Assembly: GCF_028554725.1 (NCBI RefSeq)
Contig: NC_071669.1
Coordinates: 9,944,501-10,008,500 of the forward strand
Direction: 5' to 3'
Source of the DNA: Zeugodacus cucurbitae
Taxonomy: Eukaryota > Arthropoda > Insecta > Diptera > Tephritidae
Length of the DNA stretch: 64,000 nucleotides
Below the pieces are notes generated by a model. It did not search any database. It was not told the origin of the DNA and worked only from the letters and a program-made list of their open reading frames with translations. Both the position numbers and the translations under genes were made by a program. Of the stretch, positions 23,733 to 37,100 are shown piece by piece (the first letter of the stretch is position 1; each line of letters starts with the position of its first letter).

Positions 23733-26700
23733 ATGGATCCCAATACTACACACAGGGATCTTTATGATTTACCGAATGGCCAGCCAAACGCTCAGTCGCA
23801 TATTGATCTCGCCGCCGTTTATGAGAAAAATGAAGAAAAGGAAGAGTCCACTTTGGATGGCATACTTATACGACTCGGACAATTTGGTCCATTTCAGTTG
23901 GTCATATTGCTACTGATTTGCATGGCAATGTTGTTCAGCGCGATATTTTCAATTACATATGTCTTTACGGCGAGTAGTGTAGTGCACAGGTATGATATAT
24001 AAATGTAAAATATGAAAAAATTAAGGTTTATAGAGATTTTATTCGTTTATACGAAAAATTTTTATTTGTTTAAAAATAACGGGAATTTTTGGGTATTTTG
24101 ATATATAGTTAGTCCACATTCGATATAATGCACGCTTCTGAAACTCGATATTTATACTCTCGCAACAAAAGTTGCTAAGAGAGTATTATAGTTTTGTTCA
24201 CATAACGGTTGTTTATAAGTCATAAAACTAAACGAGTTATAGATTAGCTATATATGGGTCAAAATGATCAGGGTGACGAGACGAGTCAAAATCCGAATGT
24301 CTGTCCGTCCGTCCGTCCATCCTTGCAACGGATAACTTGAGTAAAAATTGAGATATCTTAATGAAACTTGGAACACATGTTCCTTGGGACCGTGCTTGGG
24401 CAAAATCGGACCACTGGTAAGCGCAAAAATGGCGAAAACCGAAAACACATAAAGTGTCATAACTAAACCATAAATAAAGTTATAGAAGTAAAATTTGGAA
24501 TAAAGGATCGCACTAGTAAGGGGCATTTTTGGGCGTGGCCCCGCCCCCAAATCGGTTATTTGTATATATCTCGCAAACCAATAAAGCTATATAAACCAAA
24601 CTTTCTGCAGTCGTTTTTTTAGCCACTTCTTAATACAGTCCAAAAATTAAAGAATTCGGATACTAACCACGCCCACCTTCCATACAAAGGTTAGGTTGAA
24701 AATTACTAAAATTGCATTAACTCACTAACGAAAAACGTCAGAAACACTAAATTTCACAGAAGAAATAGCAGAAAGAAGCTGCACTCAGATCTTTTTACAA
24801 AATGGAAAATGGGCGTGGCACCGCCCACTTATGGGTCAAAAACCATATCTCAGGAACTACTCGACAGATTTCAATGAAATTCGGTATATAATATTTTCTT
24901 GACACCCCGATGATAAGTGTGGAAAATAGATAGTTGTAAACCGGCTACGACAACTTCCCATATAACTCAATTTTGAATTCCATCTGATTCGTTCACTTTA
25001 TAATATATATGTTCCCTATGTACTAATAAGATAGCGGAATAAAACTTTACACAAATACTGTATATGATCTGTGGCATCTCTTGTGAAAAAATTGTCGAAA
25101 TTGGACTATAACTTTTCAAAGCCCCGAAAATCGAATATGAAGAATTCAGTGCCCATGGTAATTTCACCGAAAATTTCGCAGGTATTTTAATTTAATTCAG
25201 AGGAAAAATTTTTTTTCTAATACTGTGTCTCTGTATCAGAAATGGTTAAAATCAGGTCATAACTTCCCCTAGCTCTCATATAGCTAATTATAAGATTTTC
25301 AAAAATACAATGGGCTTATTAGCTTATAAATCGGGTAATATGTGAAATATCTTTGCCAAATTAAGTGAGCATATACTCTCAGATATAATGTATGTTAGTG
25401 CTGAAAATTAGTGAAATCGGTTCAGGAGTTACCTCAGCCTATATACTATATATGATGATTTTCGTTTTTTCTATTGAACTTAATGCTGAATATATGGGTT
25501 AAATTGTGTGTGATCTTAATAAAAATATAGCAATAAATCGCGAGAGTATAAAATGTTCGGTTGCACTTAGCCTTTCCTTACTTGTTGGTATAGCCTTTTT
25601 CAGCGATTTTATCTATGCTTGGAACACGACGGCCCTTTAAGGTTGTCTTTATTTGTGGAAGTAGGAAATGTGACCACACCATGTCTGGTGAATATTGAGG
25701 CATTGGCATCGCAGTATTGTTTTTGCTCAAGAATTTATGAACAAGCAACGAAATTCGCCAATCTCATAAAAACAATATAACCTTAGCGGCTACTACGGAT
25801 ATGGACATGTATATCAACATAAGACAAAATAAAAAAAAATACAATTGGACTTTTAGGCAACTATTATTATTCCCGTTATTTTTTGAACAAACATATTAAT
25901 TTTTATTGATTTGTTAATTTATAGTTCTTGGGTTTACTTTTTTACCCTTTAAACGCTGCTTATGAGTCTATCCAAAATTATTTTTCGTAAGAAAATAGTT
26001 GCCAATAAAGGAATTCATTTTCTTTAATAATTTAAGCTAACCTTTTTTTCTTTGGAACAGGGTTTCCATAAATTGAAAATTAGTTGGCAACCCTTTTATG
26101 GTTTGACTAATTTATTTCGTTTCAGTACTAGCATTTTACATCTTTTCCAAAAATATTTGCAAAAATAGTAAATGTGTAGAGGGTTTGCAATGGGTGCGAC
26201 AGTCCTCCTAGGAATTTCATATTTCAAACACCAAACCAACTCAATGGGTTAGTAGATATAAATTTTAAACAAACATTAAAGATAACAAACCCTTTTGAAT
26301 GAAAGTGTAAATCTTGAGTGATTTCATTCAAACTTTTAGTGAAAACTTAAGAAATTGAGACAAATTAATAATGAGATAACAACAACGTTGTTAACTACAC
26401 TAGCAAACAAGGAAACATCGAATTAACCGCATGTCCAAGAGCCCCTTTTATCGCGCCACTTGTTAATGTCAATAACACTTGAACATGACTTTGATAACAC
26501 GAGTCATACTATTCGAATATGTACTTACATATACCTATTTACAATAATTATGCATGAGTCCGCACTTAATAGGCACTTGAAGCTGTCTAATGGCCACGAT
26601 TACTTATTTAAAAGTTGTAATTTCCGAACAATATACTACATTTTCATGTTAATAACAGATAAAAGATCTTTATTTGAAATTTGATAGGAGGTACAAAAAT

Positions 26701-29700
26701 ACATGAGAGCTTTCACTAATCTGAAAAATGAAAAGACCTTACAGAGTGCTTTGGATACTATTTGATCTTATATAAATCACAGCCACATAATTAAACTTTT
26801 CGTAACAGGACTAGATATTGAGATTATTTCACTCGAAAAAATCAAAAATATTATATTACCGAAAATACCCTGAATAAAACTGTACAGGTACCAGATTACA
26901 CCAAGTTTTACAAAACTTTTTGAGGAGAACATCACTATTTACAAAAATTTTAGAGGTCAATTTCGTCATCCGATTTTCAAAGGCCAAACCGAATCGAAGA
27001 TTTAAAAAACTATTTGTCAAAAAAAGTCTTATGAGATACCGGGAAGGAATATGGTCTATATATCCTTATAATTCGTACGAGTATATTGCAAAAACTTTAC
27101 CAGAGCGTTAACTTATATGTCGTTCCTGAAGTTGTATGCTATAGCATGTTTACGAATCTTAGATATTTCTTTTATTTGGAGTATCATGAGTAGAACCAGA
27201 CCAACCGGAATTTAAACACTTAATTTGTTTCAAAGATATAGACAGCTCTTTGAAATCCTTGAAAAAACTGGAATCTCTCAAATAATTAATATTATTGAAT
27301 TATTCTACTAATCTTACCATTTTGAACTAAATTTTGTTCAGATCTCTTTTAAATTATGAAATTTCTTATTTTATCAGATGTAAAATTCCAGAATGCGATA
27401 GCGCTTCAAGCGCATACGAGGAGAGCTGGACAAAATTTAGCATTCCCATGAAAAATAATGGTTTGGATCAATGTAATCGTTTTGTGGGTAATTACAGCCA
27501 TAATCAAATACCACAAAATGCGTCACTCGGCCACTGTTATGTACATAATTTTGATAGCGAACAGAAGGAGAGATGTTCAGACAACAATTTCATATATCGT
27601 GATAAGGAAGTGACTATAGCAAATGAGGTTTGTTGAATTTATAAAGCTAACTTACATAAATTCAAAATAAATAACTGTATTTTCTTTCGGTAGTTCAACA
27701 TTTACTGCGAGGATGAATGGAAACTGGCGATGGTGGGTACAATAGGCAATCTGGGACAATTTGTTGGCATACCCTTGGGTGGTTTTATATCAGATCGGTA
27801 AGTGTAAAATTGATGAAAATATATTAGATGTAATTATGTACTTTTTCTCTATACTCCCAGCTATGGACGACGCAATGCGCTCGCTTATGGTGGTTTCTTT
27901 AGCGCGCTCTTCGGCATACTACGCTCGTTCGCGCCCAGCTACACATCGTTTATAATTTTCGAATTTCTCGATAACCTGGCATCGAGTCCTATGTACTCTG
28001 TCTGCTTCATTTTAGGCATTGAATTGGTCGGTCCGAAGCGTCGTGTAATGGCCTGCAGTGTGATCACCATTTTCTACGCGATCGGCGAGGTAGCGCTTGC
28101 GGTTGTAGCAAAATATTATCAAAATTGGCGCACCATATTGCGTATTGTTTACATACCGGCTGTGGTATTTATCACCTACATTTGGATAATGCCGGAGAGC
28201 ATACGTTGGCTGCTGAGTCAGGCTAAAGAGGACGATGCGAAGCAGCTATTGCAACGTGCCGCGCGTGTGAATAAACGCAAACTCTCCGAAAGTTCGCTGG
28301 ATAAATTGATTTTGGGGAATCGCGTGAAATTGGCCACGGCAACAGGTGGTCGTTTTCCGATTAAAGAGTCTTTTAAGAAACTAACTTGGCGCATTATAAA
28401 CTGTTCATACTGTTGGATTATCGTTGTGCTCGTCTATTATGGCATCAGTTTGAATGCGGTACTTTTGGATGGTGATAAATATAATAATTTCATTTATATT
28501 GCGCTTATCGAGATACCCGGCTTCTTTTTGCCACTCGCTATCATGCCACGCTTTGGCAGAAGATACTCACTGTGCGGTACGATGTTGTTGAGTGGTCTGT
28601 GTTGTTTGATAACGACCTTTCTACCGTCCGGTAAGTGTTTTACAAACAAATGATAAAGTACTTTGTTTGAAAAACGATTGAGCTAATCGAGTTTTTTGAT
28701 ATTCACAGATCAATTTGTATGGCGTCTAATATTTTTCCTAATTGGCAAGCTGATGATTACCGCAGCTTTTCAAGTATTATACTTTTTCACATCGGAAATC
28801 TTTCCGACAAACGTACGCAACAGTTTGCTGTCGTTCTGTTCGATGGTGGGGCGTGTGGGCTCTATGTTGGCACCGCAAACGCCGCTGTTGGTGAGTAGCT
28901 TACATAGCTTAACTGGTAAACGATAATAGTTGTAAATGCAACACTGCTTCCATAAGTACCAGCATCGATTGATCGATAATGAGATACACGACCATAAACA
29001 CTACAAAGTGACCACTTGAAAGTGATTAGTTAGTTAGTGAATCCAAATGGAATCGAAAATTAAAACATGGAACCATTACCACAACTAAAGACAGAGCACA
29101 GAGGAAGATTATTCCGAACAAATGCAGTTTGAAGTTGAAGATTTGTGCTTTAGAAATGTCATGGGTAGATTTTCAAAATTCTCACATAGATCGTTTGGAA
29201 GATTATGGGGCAATCACTGTCGAATTTGAGTTATTTCTAGTATGTAGATTTAATAATAATTTAGAAGATCAATAGAACGACAAGAAAAAAGAGTTCTACC
29301 ACTTACAGATGGTTCTTATACACCATTCAATCAATTGCAGCCAACTTCATTACCCATTATCAATGCATTAGAGTAGCTTAAGTAGGCATAAATTAAGGAA
29401 GGTCTTTAGGTTTAAAAAAAAAAATGAGGGCAAATGTGAAAGACTTCACAATTTGAAGTTCCTGTCTCTAAACAATTATTAACATAAATCAAAATCTCGA
29501 AGAAATTTATTAAAATAACTCAAAATAGCTCCCATTAACATAATTAACTTAAGCTACTTATCATATTATCAAAGATTCAAGAAGAACTTTAACCTGGAAA
29601 GGTTATAATAATTGTATTCAGAAAGAGTGGCTAGTGGCTAGTGATATATAGCAGTCTTATGTACATCGGTTCATAAGAAAACTGTAGCGAACAATCTATT

Positions 29701-30360
29701 CATCACCCCCGTGATCGCGAATGCACCGTTTTGTGGTAAAAAATACACCCGTAATTGTCAAAGCTATTGTATTTAGTTCTACCAGTGTGTTAAAAAAATA
29801 ACGGGAATTTTCGTTTTTCGAAAAAAATATTTATTAATTCTTCGACAGAAATGTTGTCGCCTTTAATATAGTCCCCAATCGATATTATGCATTTATGCCA
29901 GCGCTTCAGTTTCTCTTTATTTTTGGAAATAGGAAAAGGTCACGCGGATTCATGGCTGGCGAGTACGGAGATGGGGGGCATCGTTACAGTATTGTTTTTG
30001 ACCAAGAATTTACGAACAAGCAAACGAAATTCGTCAAGCTCATAAAAAACATGTCTTTAATCCTTGTGAAATTTTAAATTTTACAATTCCCATTATTTTT
30101 TGAACACACCACGTATATTATAATTTCACATTTAATATTTTAAAATAATTTAACAATTTTTTTTAATTTTCCAGGCCAAGGTCCATGTAAATGCTCCCGC
30201 TATATTATTTGCCATTTGTGCTATTACAAGTGGAATTCTATCGATTTTCTTCCCAGAAACCACAGATATTATATTACCAACAACGGTTCACGATGCGCAC
30301 ATTATAGGCGCAAAGGTGTCTAAAAATAAAACTGAAGTAAACTCTAGTGTTAATACATGA
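23733..30360 (+). CDS. SLC22-type organic cation transporter-like protein, gene 1
   Basis: Six exons: 23733-23989, 27378-27627, 27694-27797, 27861-28630, 28709-28890, 30175-30360. All introns are GT-AG and the joined frame is open, giving 582 aa. This is a major facilitator of the SLC22 family, expected in the plasma membrane to move small organic cations or zwitterions; the substrate is not predictable. TM1 is at about 54-80. A large extracellular loop follows (exon 2 into exon 3) with six Cys and NYS/NAS sequons. The MFS signature DRYGRR is at 203-208 and the family motif PESIRWLL at 315-322. The late motif SEIFPTN lies in exon 5. The start is the ATG at 23733; the open frame extends 5' only through a non-ATG codon. 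Introns 1 and 5 carry transposons. No AATAAA was seen within 400 nt of the stop. Confidence 0.93.
24065..24151 (-). mobile_element. mariner-like element M2, left half
   Basis: Lies in intron 1 of transporter gene 1. It contains 'aaaaataacgggaattttt', then blocks matching 'atagtcc..cgata.tatgca' and ends at 'aaactcgatattta'. In the intact order of copy M4 (34826-35323) this is the part just before 'taggataacc'. Its continuation is found at 25586, across a nested insertion. Confidence 0.7.
24152..25585. mobile_element. Dispersed 1.4-kb repeat nested in mariner M2 (DINE/Helentron-like?)
   Basis: Begins TACTCTCGC with a small hairpin (CAAC/GTTG inside CTCT/AGAG). It contains a TCCG microsatellite at about 24302-24320 and blocks such as 'gggcgtggc.ccgccc'. 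Near the right end is GCGAGAGTA, then it finishes 'ccttacttgtt'. Degraded relatives occur at 51590-52465 and probably 47120-47560. No ORF. Inverted subterminal motifs, an internal microsatellite and lack of target duplication fit a DINE/Helentron-type non-autonomous element, but class is inferred. Confidence 0.75.
25586..25894 (-). mobile_element. mariner-like element M2, right half
   Basis: Starts 'ggtatagcctttttcagcga', which continues exactly where the left half at 24151 stops when aligned to copy M4. It ends 'cccgttattttttgaac', the mellifera-type inverted end. Together with 24065-24151 this is one element interrupted by the nested repeat. Frameshifts prevent a transposase. Confidence 0.75.
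25895..27377. other. Remainder of intron 1, transporter gene 1
   Basis: Ordinary A+T-rich intron with no recognised element. It ends in a pyrimidine-containing acceptor (...ttttatcag) immediately before exon 2. Confidence 0.7.
29782..30113 (-). mobile_element. mariner-like element M3, deleted, in intron 5
   Basis: Flanked by TA (29780-29781 and 30114-30115). Left end 'ccagtgtgttaaaaaaataa', right end 'ttttttgaacacaccacg', mellifera-type inverted termini. The body keeps 'cgatattatgcatttatgcc' and the 'tggaaataggaaaaggtcac' region but lacks most of the transposase. It ends about 60 bp upstream of the exon 6 acceptor without disturbing it. Confidence 0.82.
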
Positions 30361-31900
30361 AACTTTAAGCATTTCTCTTTCAATGCTCTTTTCTAAGCTG
30401 TAGCTTAAAAATATAGATCAAGGATTAAGATGAAAAAATGTAATTTGTTTCATTTCATTTCATAATATAGATTATAGGTCACCATCGTTCATCAGTCAAC
30501 AATGCTATTTCTAAGTCGATAACTTGTCAATACCCGGGCCATATTCTGAATCTTCGGGGTATACAGATTGAATACAAATATTTTCATAGTAAAATGTTAT
30601 CAGCCGATATACGATATAAAAGAACACTATTCTCTAATATGTATCAAATGATAACAACATCCGAAAAAAATCTCTTGAAGTGTTAATGTGACAGCTTAAA
30701 ATACTTGGGTCCATTCGTTTGGTGAAAAATTCTTGATCATGAAGCTTGTGTCTAGGCTAGATGGCAATAAATAAGGTAAAATAACTGACGAATAGACCTT
30801 AGGATTTCTGCAATTGCCGAGTTTGGTAGATTACAAAAAGGCTAACCATCTAAAAATACGTATATTAAAGGGGAATAACCTCACTCAAATTGTTAACCGC
30901 AAAATTAATAATAAATACTTGCAAACAACTCGTACTAACCTAAGTCAACTTCTAATTACTTTTAATCATTTGTAATTAAAATTCAAAGCTCCACTGAGTA
31001 CATGCTATAGAACTCGGCACGTGTTCGGTTAATAAATGCTGGTATTAACAGTAGACTTGTCACGAATGTTACTAGCTGCTATAATAAATTCTATTCATAA
31101 CGGCTTTTTATTGAATACCTACAAGTAAGTATACTTGAATTACCATTTTTCAAATGAAAAAGTAATGTTTTTTAAGTAAACAGTAAGTGCTATGTACTAG
31201 TTTATATGCACTCCAGATTTTCTAGTGAGTAAATATAGCTTATTTATTACTTTATTTTATAGCGAATACTCACTAGTTTTTCTAGGGATTTCAATTATTA
31301 TATGGAATTAATTGTCACTTATCGCATAATCAAATTAAATATACATTACATGTGTGGAAAATCAAAACCCCCGGAATTGCAACAATATATGTAATTAAAA
31401 GCAAGCAAGATTTGCGTTCGATTCGCGTGTCGGTAGCTATGGAAATGATTTGACTGGCTCTGTGAAGTAATTACGTTTGTAACAATTGATTTTAAATATT
31501 TTTTTTTTTGCATATATTTATAAATATATAGCAATTATTGAGATTTTTGATAAGATTAGACCCGCTGATGTTTGTAATAAAATTTTTTCTTTACGATAAT
31601 CGTTTCATTTTGCTTACAAAAGGGCTATAGCAATTAAAAAATAATTTTCTTCATTAATTATGCCATTCGCACTTTCCTGACATGGGTCTTGGCAGAATAT
31701 AATAATACAAATATGAAGGATGAAAATATGTATTGAACTAACAGGGTTTGAGTATTAAATTTCGAAAAAAAAAATCTCCATTCAAGACTCGAAGAATTTA
31801 CATTACAAATTAATATAGTTGAACTCGCTAATAGAGAGCTTGTAGACATCTCAGAACAGCTGTATAATCCTTTTTGTCTCTCTTACTCGTTTATGGTAGT
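30361..31900. other. 3' flank of transporter gene 1, intergenic
   Basis: Contains the presumed 3' UTR. An AATATA variant occurs within about 120 nt of the stop, with no nearby canonical AATAAA. No other gene, RNA or element recognised. Confidence 0.5.
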
Positions 31901-32455
31901 CTGTTCGACATTTATACCAGTTTTTTCGACATTTATACTAACTTGTTTGACATTTACAACAGGTTGTCTGACATTTATACCAGTTTGTTCGATCCACTAC
32001 AAATGATAGACATTTATACAATTTCATTTGACATTTATACCAGTTTTTTCGATATTTATACCAACTTGTTCGACATTTACAACAGGTTGTCTGACATCTA
32101 TACCAGTTTATTTGACATTTATATCAGTTTGTTCGACATTTACAACAGGTTGTCCGACATTTATACCAATTTGTTCGAACAACGACAAATGATGGGCATT
32201 TATACCAGTTTGTTTGACATTTATGGCAGTTCATTTGACATTTATACCAGTTCATTCGACATTTATATCAGATTATTTGACATTAGTTGACATAGTAGTT
32301 TGTCTGACATTTATGCCAGTTCATTTGACATTTATGCCAGTTCATTTGACATTTATACCAGTTCATTCGACATTTGCAACAGGTTGCCCGACATTTATAC
32401 CAGTTTATTTGACATTTATACCAGTTTTTCTGACATTTATACCAGTTTGTTCGAT
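31901..32455 (+). repeat. 21-bp minisatellite with interspersed marker units
   Basis: About 26 copies of a 21-bp unit, consensus close to GACATTTATACCAGTTTGTT, in head-to-tail order. Three units are replaced by a variant 'gttcga....acaaatga' at 31987, 32173 and 32449, 186 and 276 bp apart. That suggests higher-order amplification. Because 21 is divisible by three, several frames stay open and read as FDIYTS-type repeats. I treat these as artefacts. Confidence 0.92.
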
Positions 32456-32464
32456 TCACGACAA

Positions 32465-34151
32465 ATGAGAGAATTGCCCAAATTTGGTGTGTCTTAGTTA
32501 AACCGTTTGAAAAGTGTGATTATTGATTGTTACACAGAGTTCCCGCTGTTATTTTCGATTTTTTTTAACTTCTACAATAAGGAAATTTTTAACCCACTTG
32601 CACCGCCACTGAACATGACATTCCCATAAAGCTAAAGTAAAGTAATAAGGTATGCAAATAGAATATGTTAACAATTCATTAACATACCTTAAAAGTAATG
32701 CAAGAAATTGTAAATATTTAACAAAAATATAACAGACAAAACGCTCAGCAATGAGTAACAGTAATGTAATGTAGACCCACATACTCTATATTATAGATAT
32801 ACATAAGTATACGTGCTTAAAATATGACACGTTATGAGCGCGCAAACGTAAACTTGTAAAAATATATATTCAAACTACCAACTCGACTTCAACTACAACG
32901 TACTCCCTCGAACTCAACGCGCTCAAGCGCCTGCTTTCTGTTTGCATTCGCATTCTACAACTGCCGGTGAATAGATCGTGCTGTACGCTAAGTTGTTAAA
33001 AGAAATTCACTTTTTTTCTTTAGGATTTTATTGGAGTTTGTAGCTTTTATGTATTTATGTATGTAATGTGCGCGATAATGCTGTAATGTGTGCAGCGCTT
33101 GCGCAGCGTTAATGAAAACGTGCGTGGCGATTAAAAGCGACTTACACGCAAATTCCTAACAGCAAACGGGTGCGAGTGCTGACAGTGAACGGTGCATTGG
33201 ATTTCGTTTATTGTATTAAAGTGAAATGTAAATGATTTTATTGAAAAAAATGTATACGAGTGTGTGTCAGAGCACGTGCTAATAGAAGTAATTACAGTAA
33301 TTGGCTTGTAATTGAAATGCAATCGTAGATTATTTAATGAGCTCTAATGCATAGAAAATGAGTGAATTATTTGGAAGTGTGAAAAGAGAATGTGGAACAG
33401 TGAAAATTGTGGAAATTTATTAAGGAAATCAATAGTTTACTACAAAAAAAAAAATAAAAAAGTAATGATAATTAAAATGTATACTTAAAAAGGTAGCTAA
33501 AAAATTTAAAAATTTTCAACTTTAAAATTTTTAAAACAAATGGCATAAGACAACCATAAATATCAAAATAAATTGCCCCATGTTGCATTGCTGAGACCCA
33601 GTTTTTCAACGCATTAGCTTTCCGGCGTTTTCAATTACTTTGCGCACTTAAAATCTTAAAATACGCATGCATGCCATTAATGAAAATATATATAAAAATG
33701 AAAAAAATATAGAAAATAAAAATCAACAAAAAAGACAGACAACAAAATAAAAACCAATTAAAAAAAATAAAACAAAAAAAAATGAAAATTAAAAAAAAAA
33801 TAAATTAAAAATTAAATAAAAACAAAAAATTGGAAACACAGTTTAACATTTTTTAATATATATAAAAAGAAAATAAAAATTAATAATTAAAAAAAAAAAC
33901 AAAAAAATACAAAATAAAAGATAAGTAAAAATAAAAAAAAATTAAAAATAAAAATAAAAAATAAAAATAAAATAAAAAAAAATTAAAAACAAAAATAAAA
34001 TTAAAAATAAAAAATAAAAAATAAAAATTAAAACTAATAAAAAATAAAAAATAAAAATTAAAAAAAAATTCAAAAAAATAAACAATTAAAAAACAACAAC
34101 AACAAAACTATTTAATAACCAATTCAATAATTAAACCACCCAATTGGAAAT
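32465..34151 (+). promoter_or_regulatory. 5' flank and presumed leader of transporter gene 2
   Basis: A relatively G+C-rich block at about 32880-33000 and 33050-33200 resembles the 5' flank of gene 1 and is the likely promoter/first exon region. From about 33700 to 34090 the + strand is almost pure A with scattered T (repeated AAAAATAAAA). If transcribed this would be an unusually A-rich leader just before the ATG. No TATA box was assigned. Confidence 0.4.
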
Positions 34152-37100
34152 ATGCAATCACCAACAAGTGCCACCACACAGCGCAACGAATCATTGCCTG
34201 CCATCACCATCAACAACAACAACAACAATAACAATAAAGAGGAATCCACTTTGGATGACATACTCATACGTTTGGGAGAATTTGGGCGCTTTCAAATCGT
34301 AATACTTGTGCTTACATGCCTGCCGGTGCTATTCAATGCCGTCTCGTCGGTCACATATATTTTCACAGCTGGCAATGTGGCGCACAGGTGAGCGTGCCAT
34401 TGGTGAAGGTTTCCAAAACAAAAACAATAAAGAATTTAAAAATACTAAAATAGTCATAACAGAAATATGAAAGCAACAGCTGTGCGCTCATTATATTATA
34501 GACCTATATATATGTATGTAGGTGTGTGAATTATTATGAAATATTCTTCAGTTAATTGTGTTATTTAACGGCAATAAAATAATATACAGTCATGTAAAAA
34601 ATAATAGGGACAGTTGCTTGAAAGTAGGTAAAAAATAAAATTAAAAATAAAATTAAAAAAAATTCAAAAATGTGAAGTAAAGAACCGTTATCAAAGAAAA
34701 AATGTTGATCATTTTGTGAAGTAAGATCGTTTTTGAGTGTGCGAAATAATAGGGACATGTGTCATGTGTCCCTATTATTTTTCACATGACTCTATGTATG
34801 TAGAGTAAATTAATTGTTTCTTCTACGAGGTGTGTTCAAAAAATAACGGGATTTTTTTTTTTTGTTAATATTTATTTATTTCTCTACATTAATATTGTCG
34901 CCTTCAAAATAGTCCCTATTCGTTATCATGCACTTATGCCAGTGGTTCTTCCAATCGTCGAAACTCGATTTATAGGATAACCTTTGACTCTTTCAGCGAT
35001 TTCTCGTAAGCAAAACGACGGCTCTTTATTTTTGGAAATAGGAAATAGTCACACGGAGTAATGTCTGGTGAATATAGAGGCTGAGGCATCGTTACAGTAT
35101 ATTGTTTTTGACTTCACGAACAAGCTACGAAGTTTGAGCTTTTAACAAACGAAACTCATAAAAAAAACATCTAACCTTAGCGGCCTTTACATAATGAGTG
35201 CTTCTTAATACAGCTGGAAAACATATTATCGTACTTCAACGGCATGGATATCAACATAACTGACAATTGGACTATCCAAACTCACGAAATTTAAAAATCC
35301 CGTTATTTTTTGAACACACCCTGTATGCATCAGGGCCCATTAAATTTATTTATTTTTTTAAATTTTAATTTTCAAATAATAGTGAAAAACTCGAGATTAT
35401 ATTAAGCAGAGCTGCCGAAATCCTCACCAAAATAAATTTCAATTAATATTCGTACAAGATTTGCCATTATTTTTACCTAGAAGTTCGGTAAATGTTTCAG
35501 TTCTATGATATTTTAAATACAGTAAAAGGTCCTTATTCGCGCTTCCTTTATTCGCGTTTTCACTATTCGCGGATTAAAAAAATGAGACCCAATTTCTATA
35601 TTCGCGACTAAACATGTTTTTATTCGCGGATCTAATAAGTACATACATAATAATAAAATTATTCCAATAGGTATCCAACGCAATATTCTTGTCAAATGGA
35701 CTAATAAAAAAGTAAAATAGATCTTATTACAAGAAAATGTTAAATATTCCACTATTTTCGCAATATTTTTGAACTTTTGCTAATATTTCCATATAGAAGG
35801 GGCTCACATGGAACTGAACACAACCTATTGAAGAAGAGGATTCAACAAGCACTGGAAACGTGACATTCAATTTGAAAAATCTTAATGAAGGTTTAAGAAT
35901 GGCAAATGAGCTCTGCGATTTCTTTATGAACATTGATCCGTCTATGGAACGAAGTCTAATTTTTAAAAGACAAATTGCTAATGCGACTGCTGTGTATCAG
36001 TCTGAATTGAAGGAGCTTTTGAAAACTGCTAAGCAAGAAAAAATTACAAAATTCTTCAAACCATTGCCCAAGCCTTAAGATAATTAGTTGAAATGTTCAA
36101 AAACTTCAATTAAATAATTTTTTATATACCTATTTGTTTTTTTTTTTTTTGTCACCTAGGAACATATCCCCTATAATCCCATCCCGTATTCACGGTTTCT
36201 GTATTCGCGGCATATTTATGGAACATATACCCCGCGAATAAAGAGCTTTTACTGTATTAAACAAAGCACACACCATGAATAGGAAGGAAGGCAATATATT
36301 TAGCAAAAGATATTAAGAACAAGCATAAAGGTCAAATGTGAGACCACGACAGTCTGGTCTACATACCAGAACGGATGCGGATTTTTATATCTATCAACTC
36401 GGCCATATTCTAAAAAAACATTTGGAGAATGATTTATGTCGCTAAAACAACATGTATGATATGAGATATATCGTGTTATAAAAACAAAAAAGTCTATACG
36501 ATCTGTCAAAGTAGTAACCATTTCGTAAGGGTTGAGCCCTTAAATTAAATGGGCAATAATATCAAATTGGTAGAGAAAACCTTCACGGGAAGATTATTAT
36601 TGCGAGTATGTAATTATATTATGAGCAGTAAAAAGCAAACAGTTTTACATTCGTTAATCCCCTAACTTAATAGCTACACCTCGTACTCAACACATTATCA
36701 TTATTATCACTTTTTTTTTGCAAGAAATTGAAATTCAACATTTTTTACCAAAACAAATTACGCACAGCTAATTCAATATTTATGTATATAGTATGTATGT
36801 ATATATGTACATTGAAGCAACTACTATTAGTAATAAAGTTGTCTATATAACTTCAGCTAGTCCGTGTAAAAAATATAAAAAAAAATGTTGCAAAAAAACA
36901 TAATAATTTGTGTGTTAATCGAAGTGTGTTAATAAACTAGGTAAATGCGAAATTTCACAGATTCGTTAATGAAATCGCACAAAAACATATTTACAATTAG
37001 GAAATGTAGTGGCGAGCATAAATTGTGGTAGACGTTACCCAGTAATGAAGTAGATGTGCTGAACATAGATTTATTAGTCACCAGTTTGACAATGTCAGCC

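Noticed and set aside
23219..23743. Minus-strand ORFs upstream of transporter gene 1
   Set aside because: No recognisable domain, and they overlap the presumed leader and promoter. They reflect locally higher G+C.
31874..32290. 138-codon ORF of FDIYTS repeats
   Set aside because: The 21-bp minisatellite period is divisible by three, so open frames are expected by chance, and more than one frame stays open.
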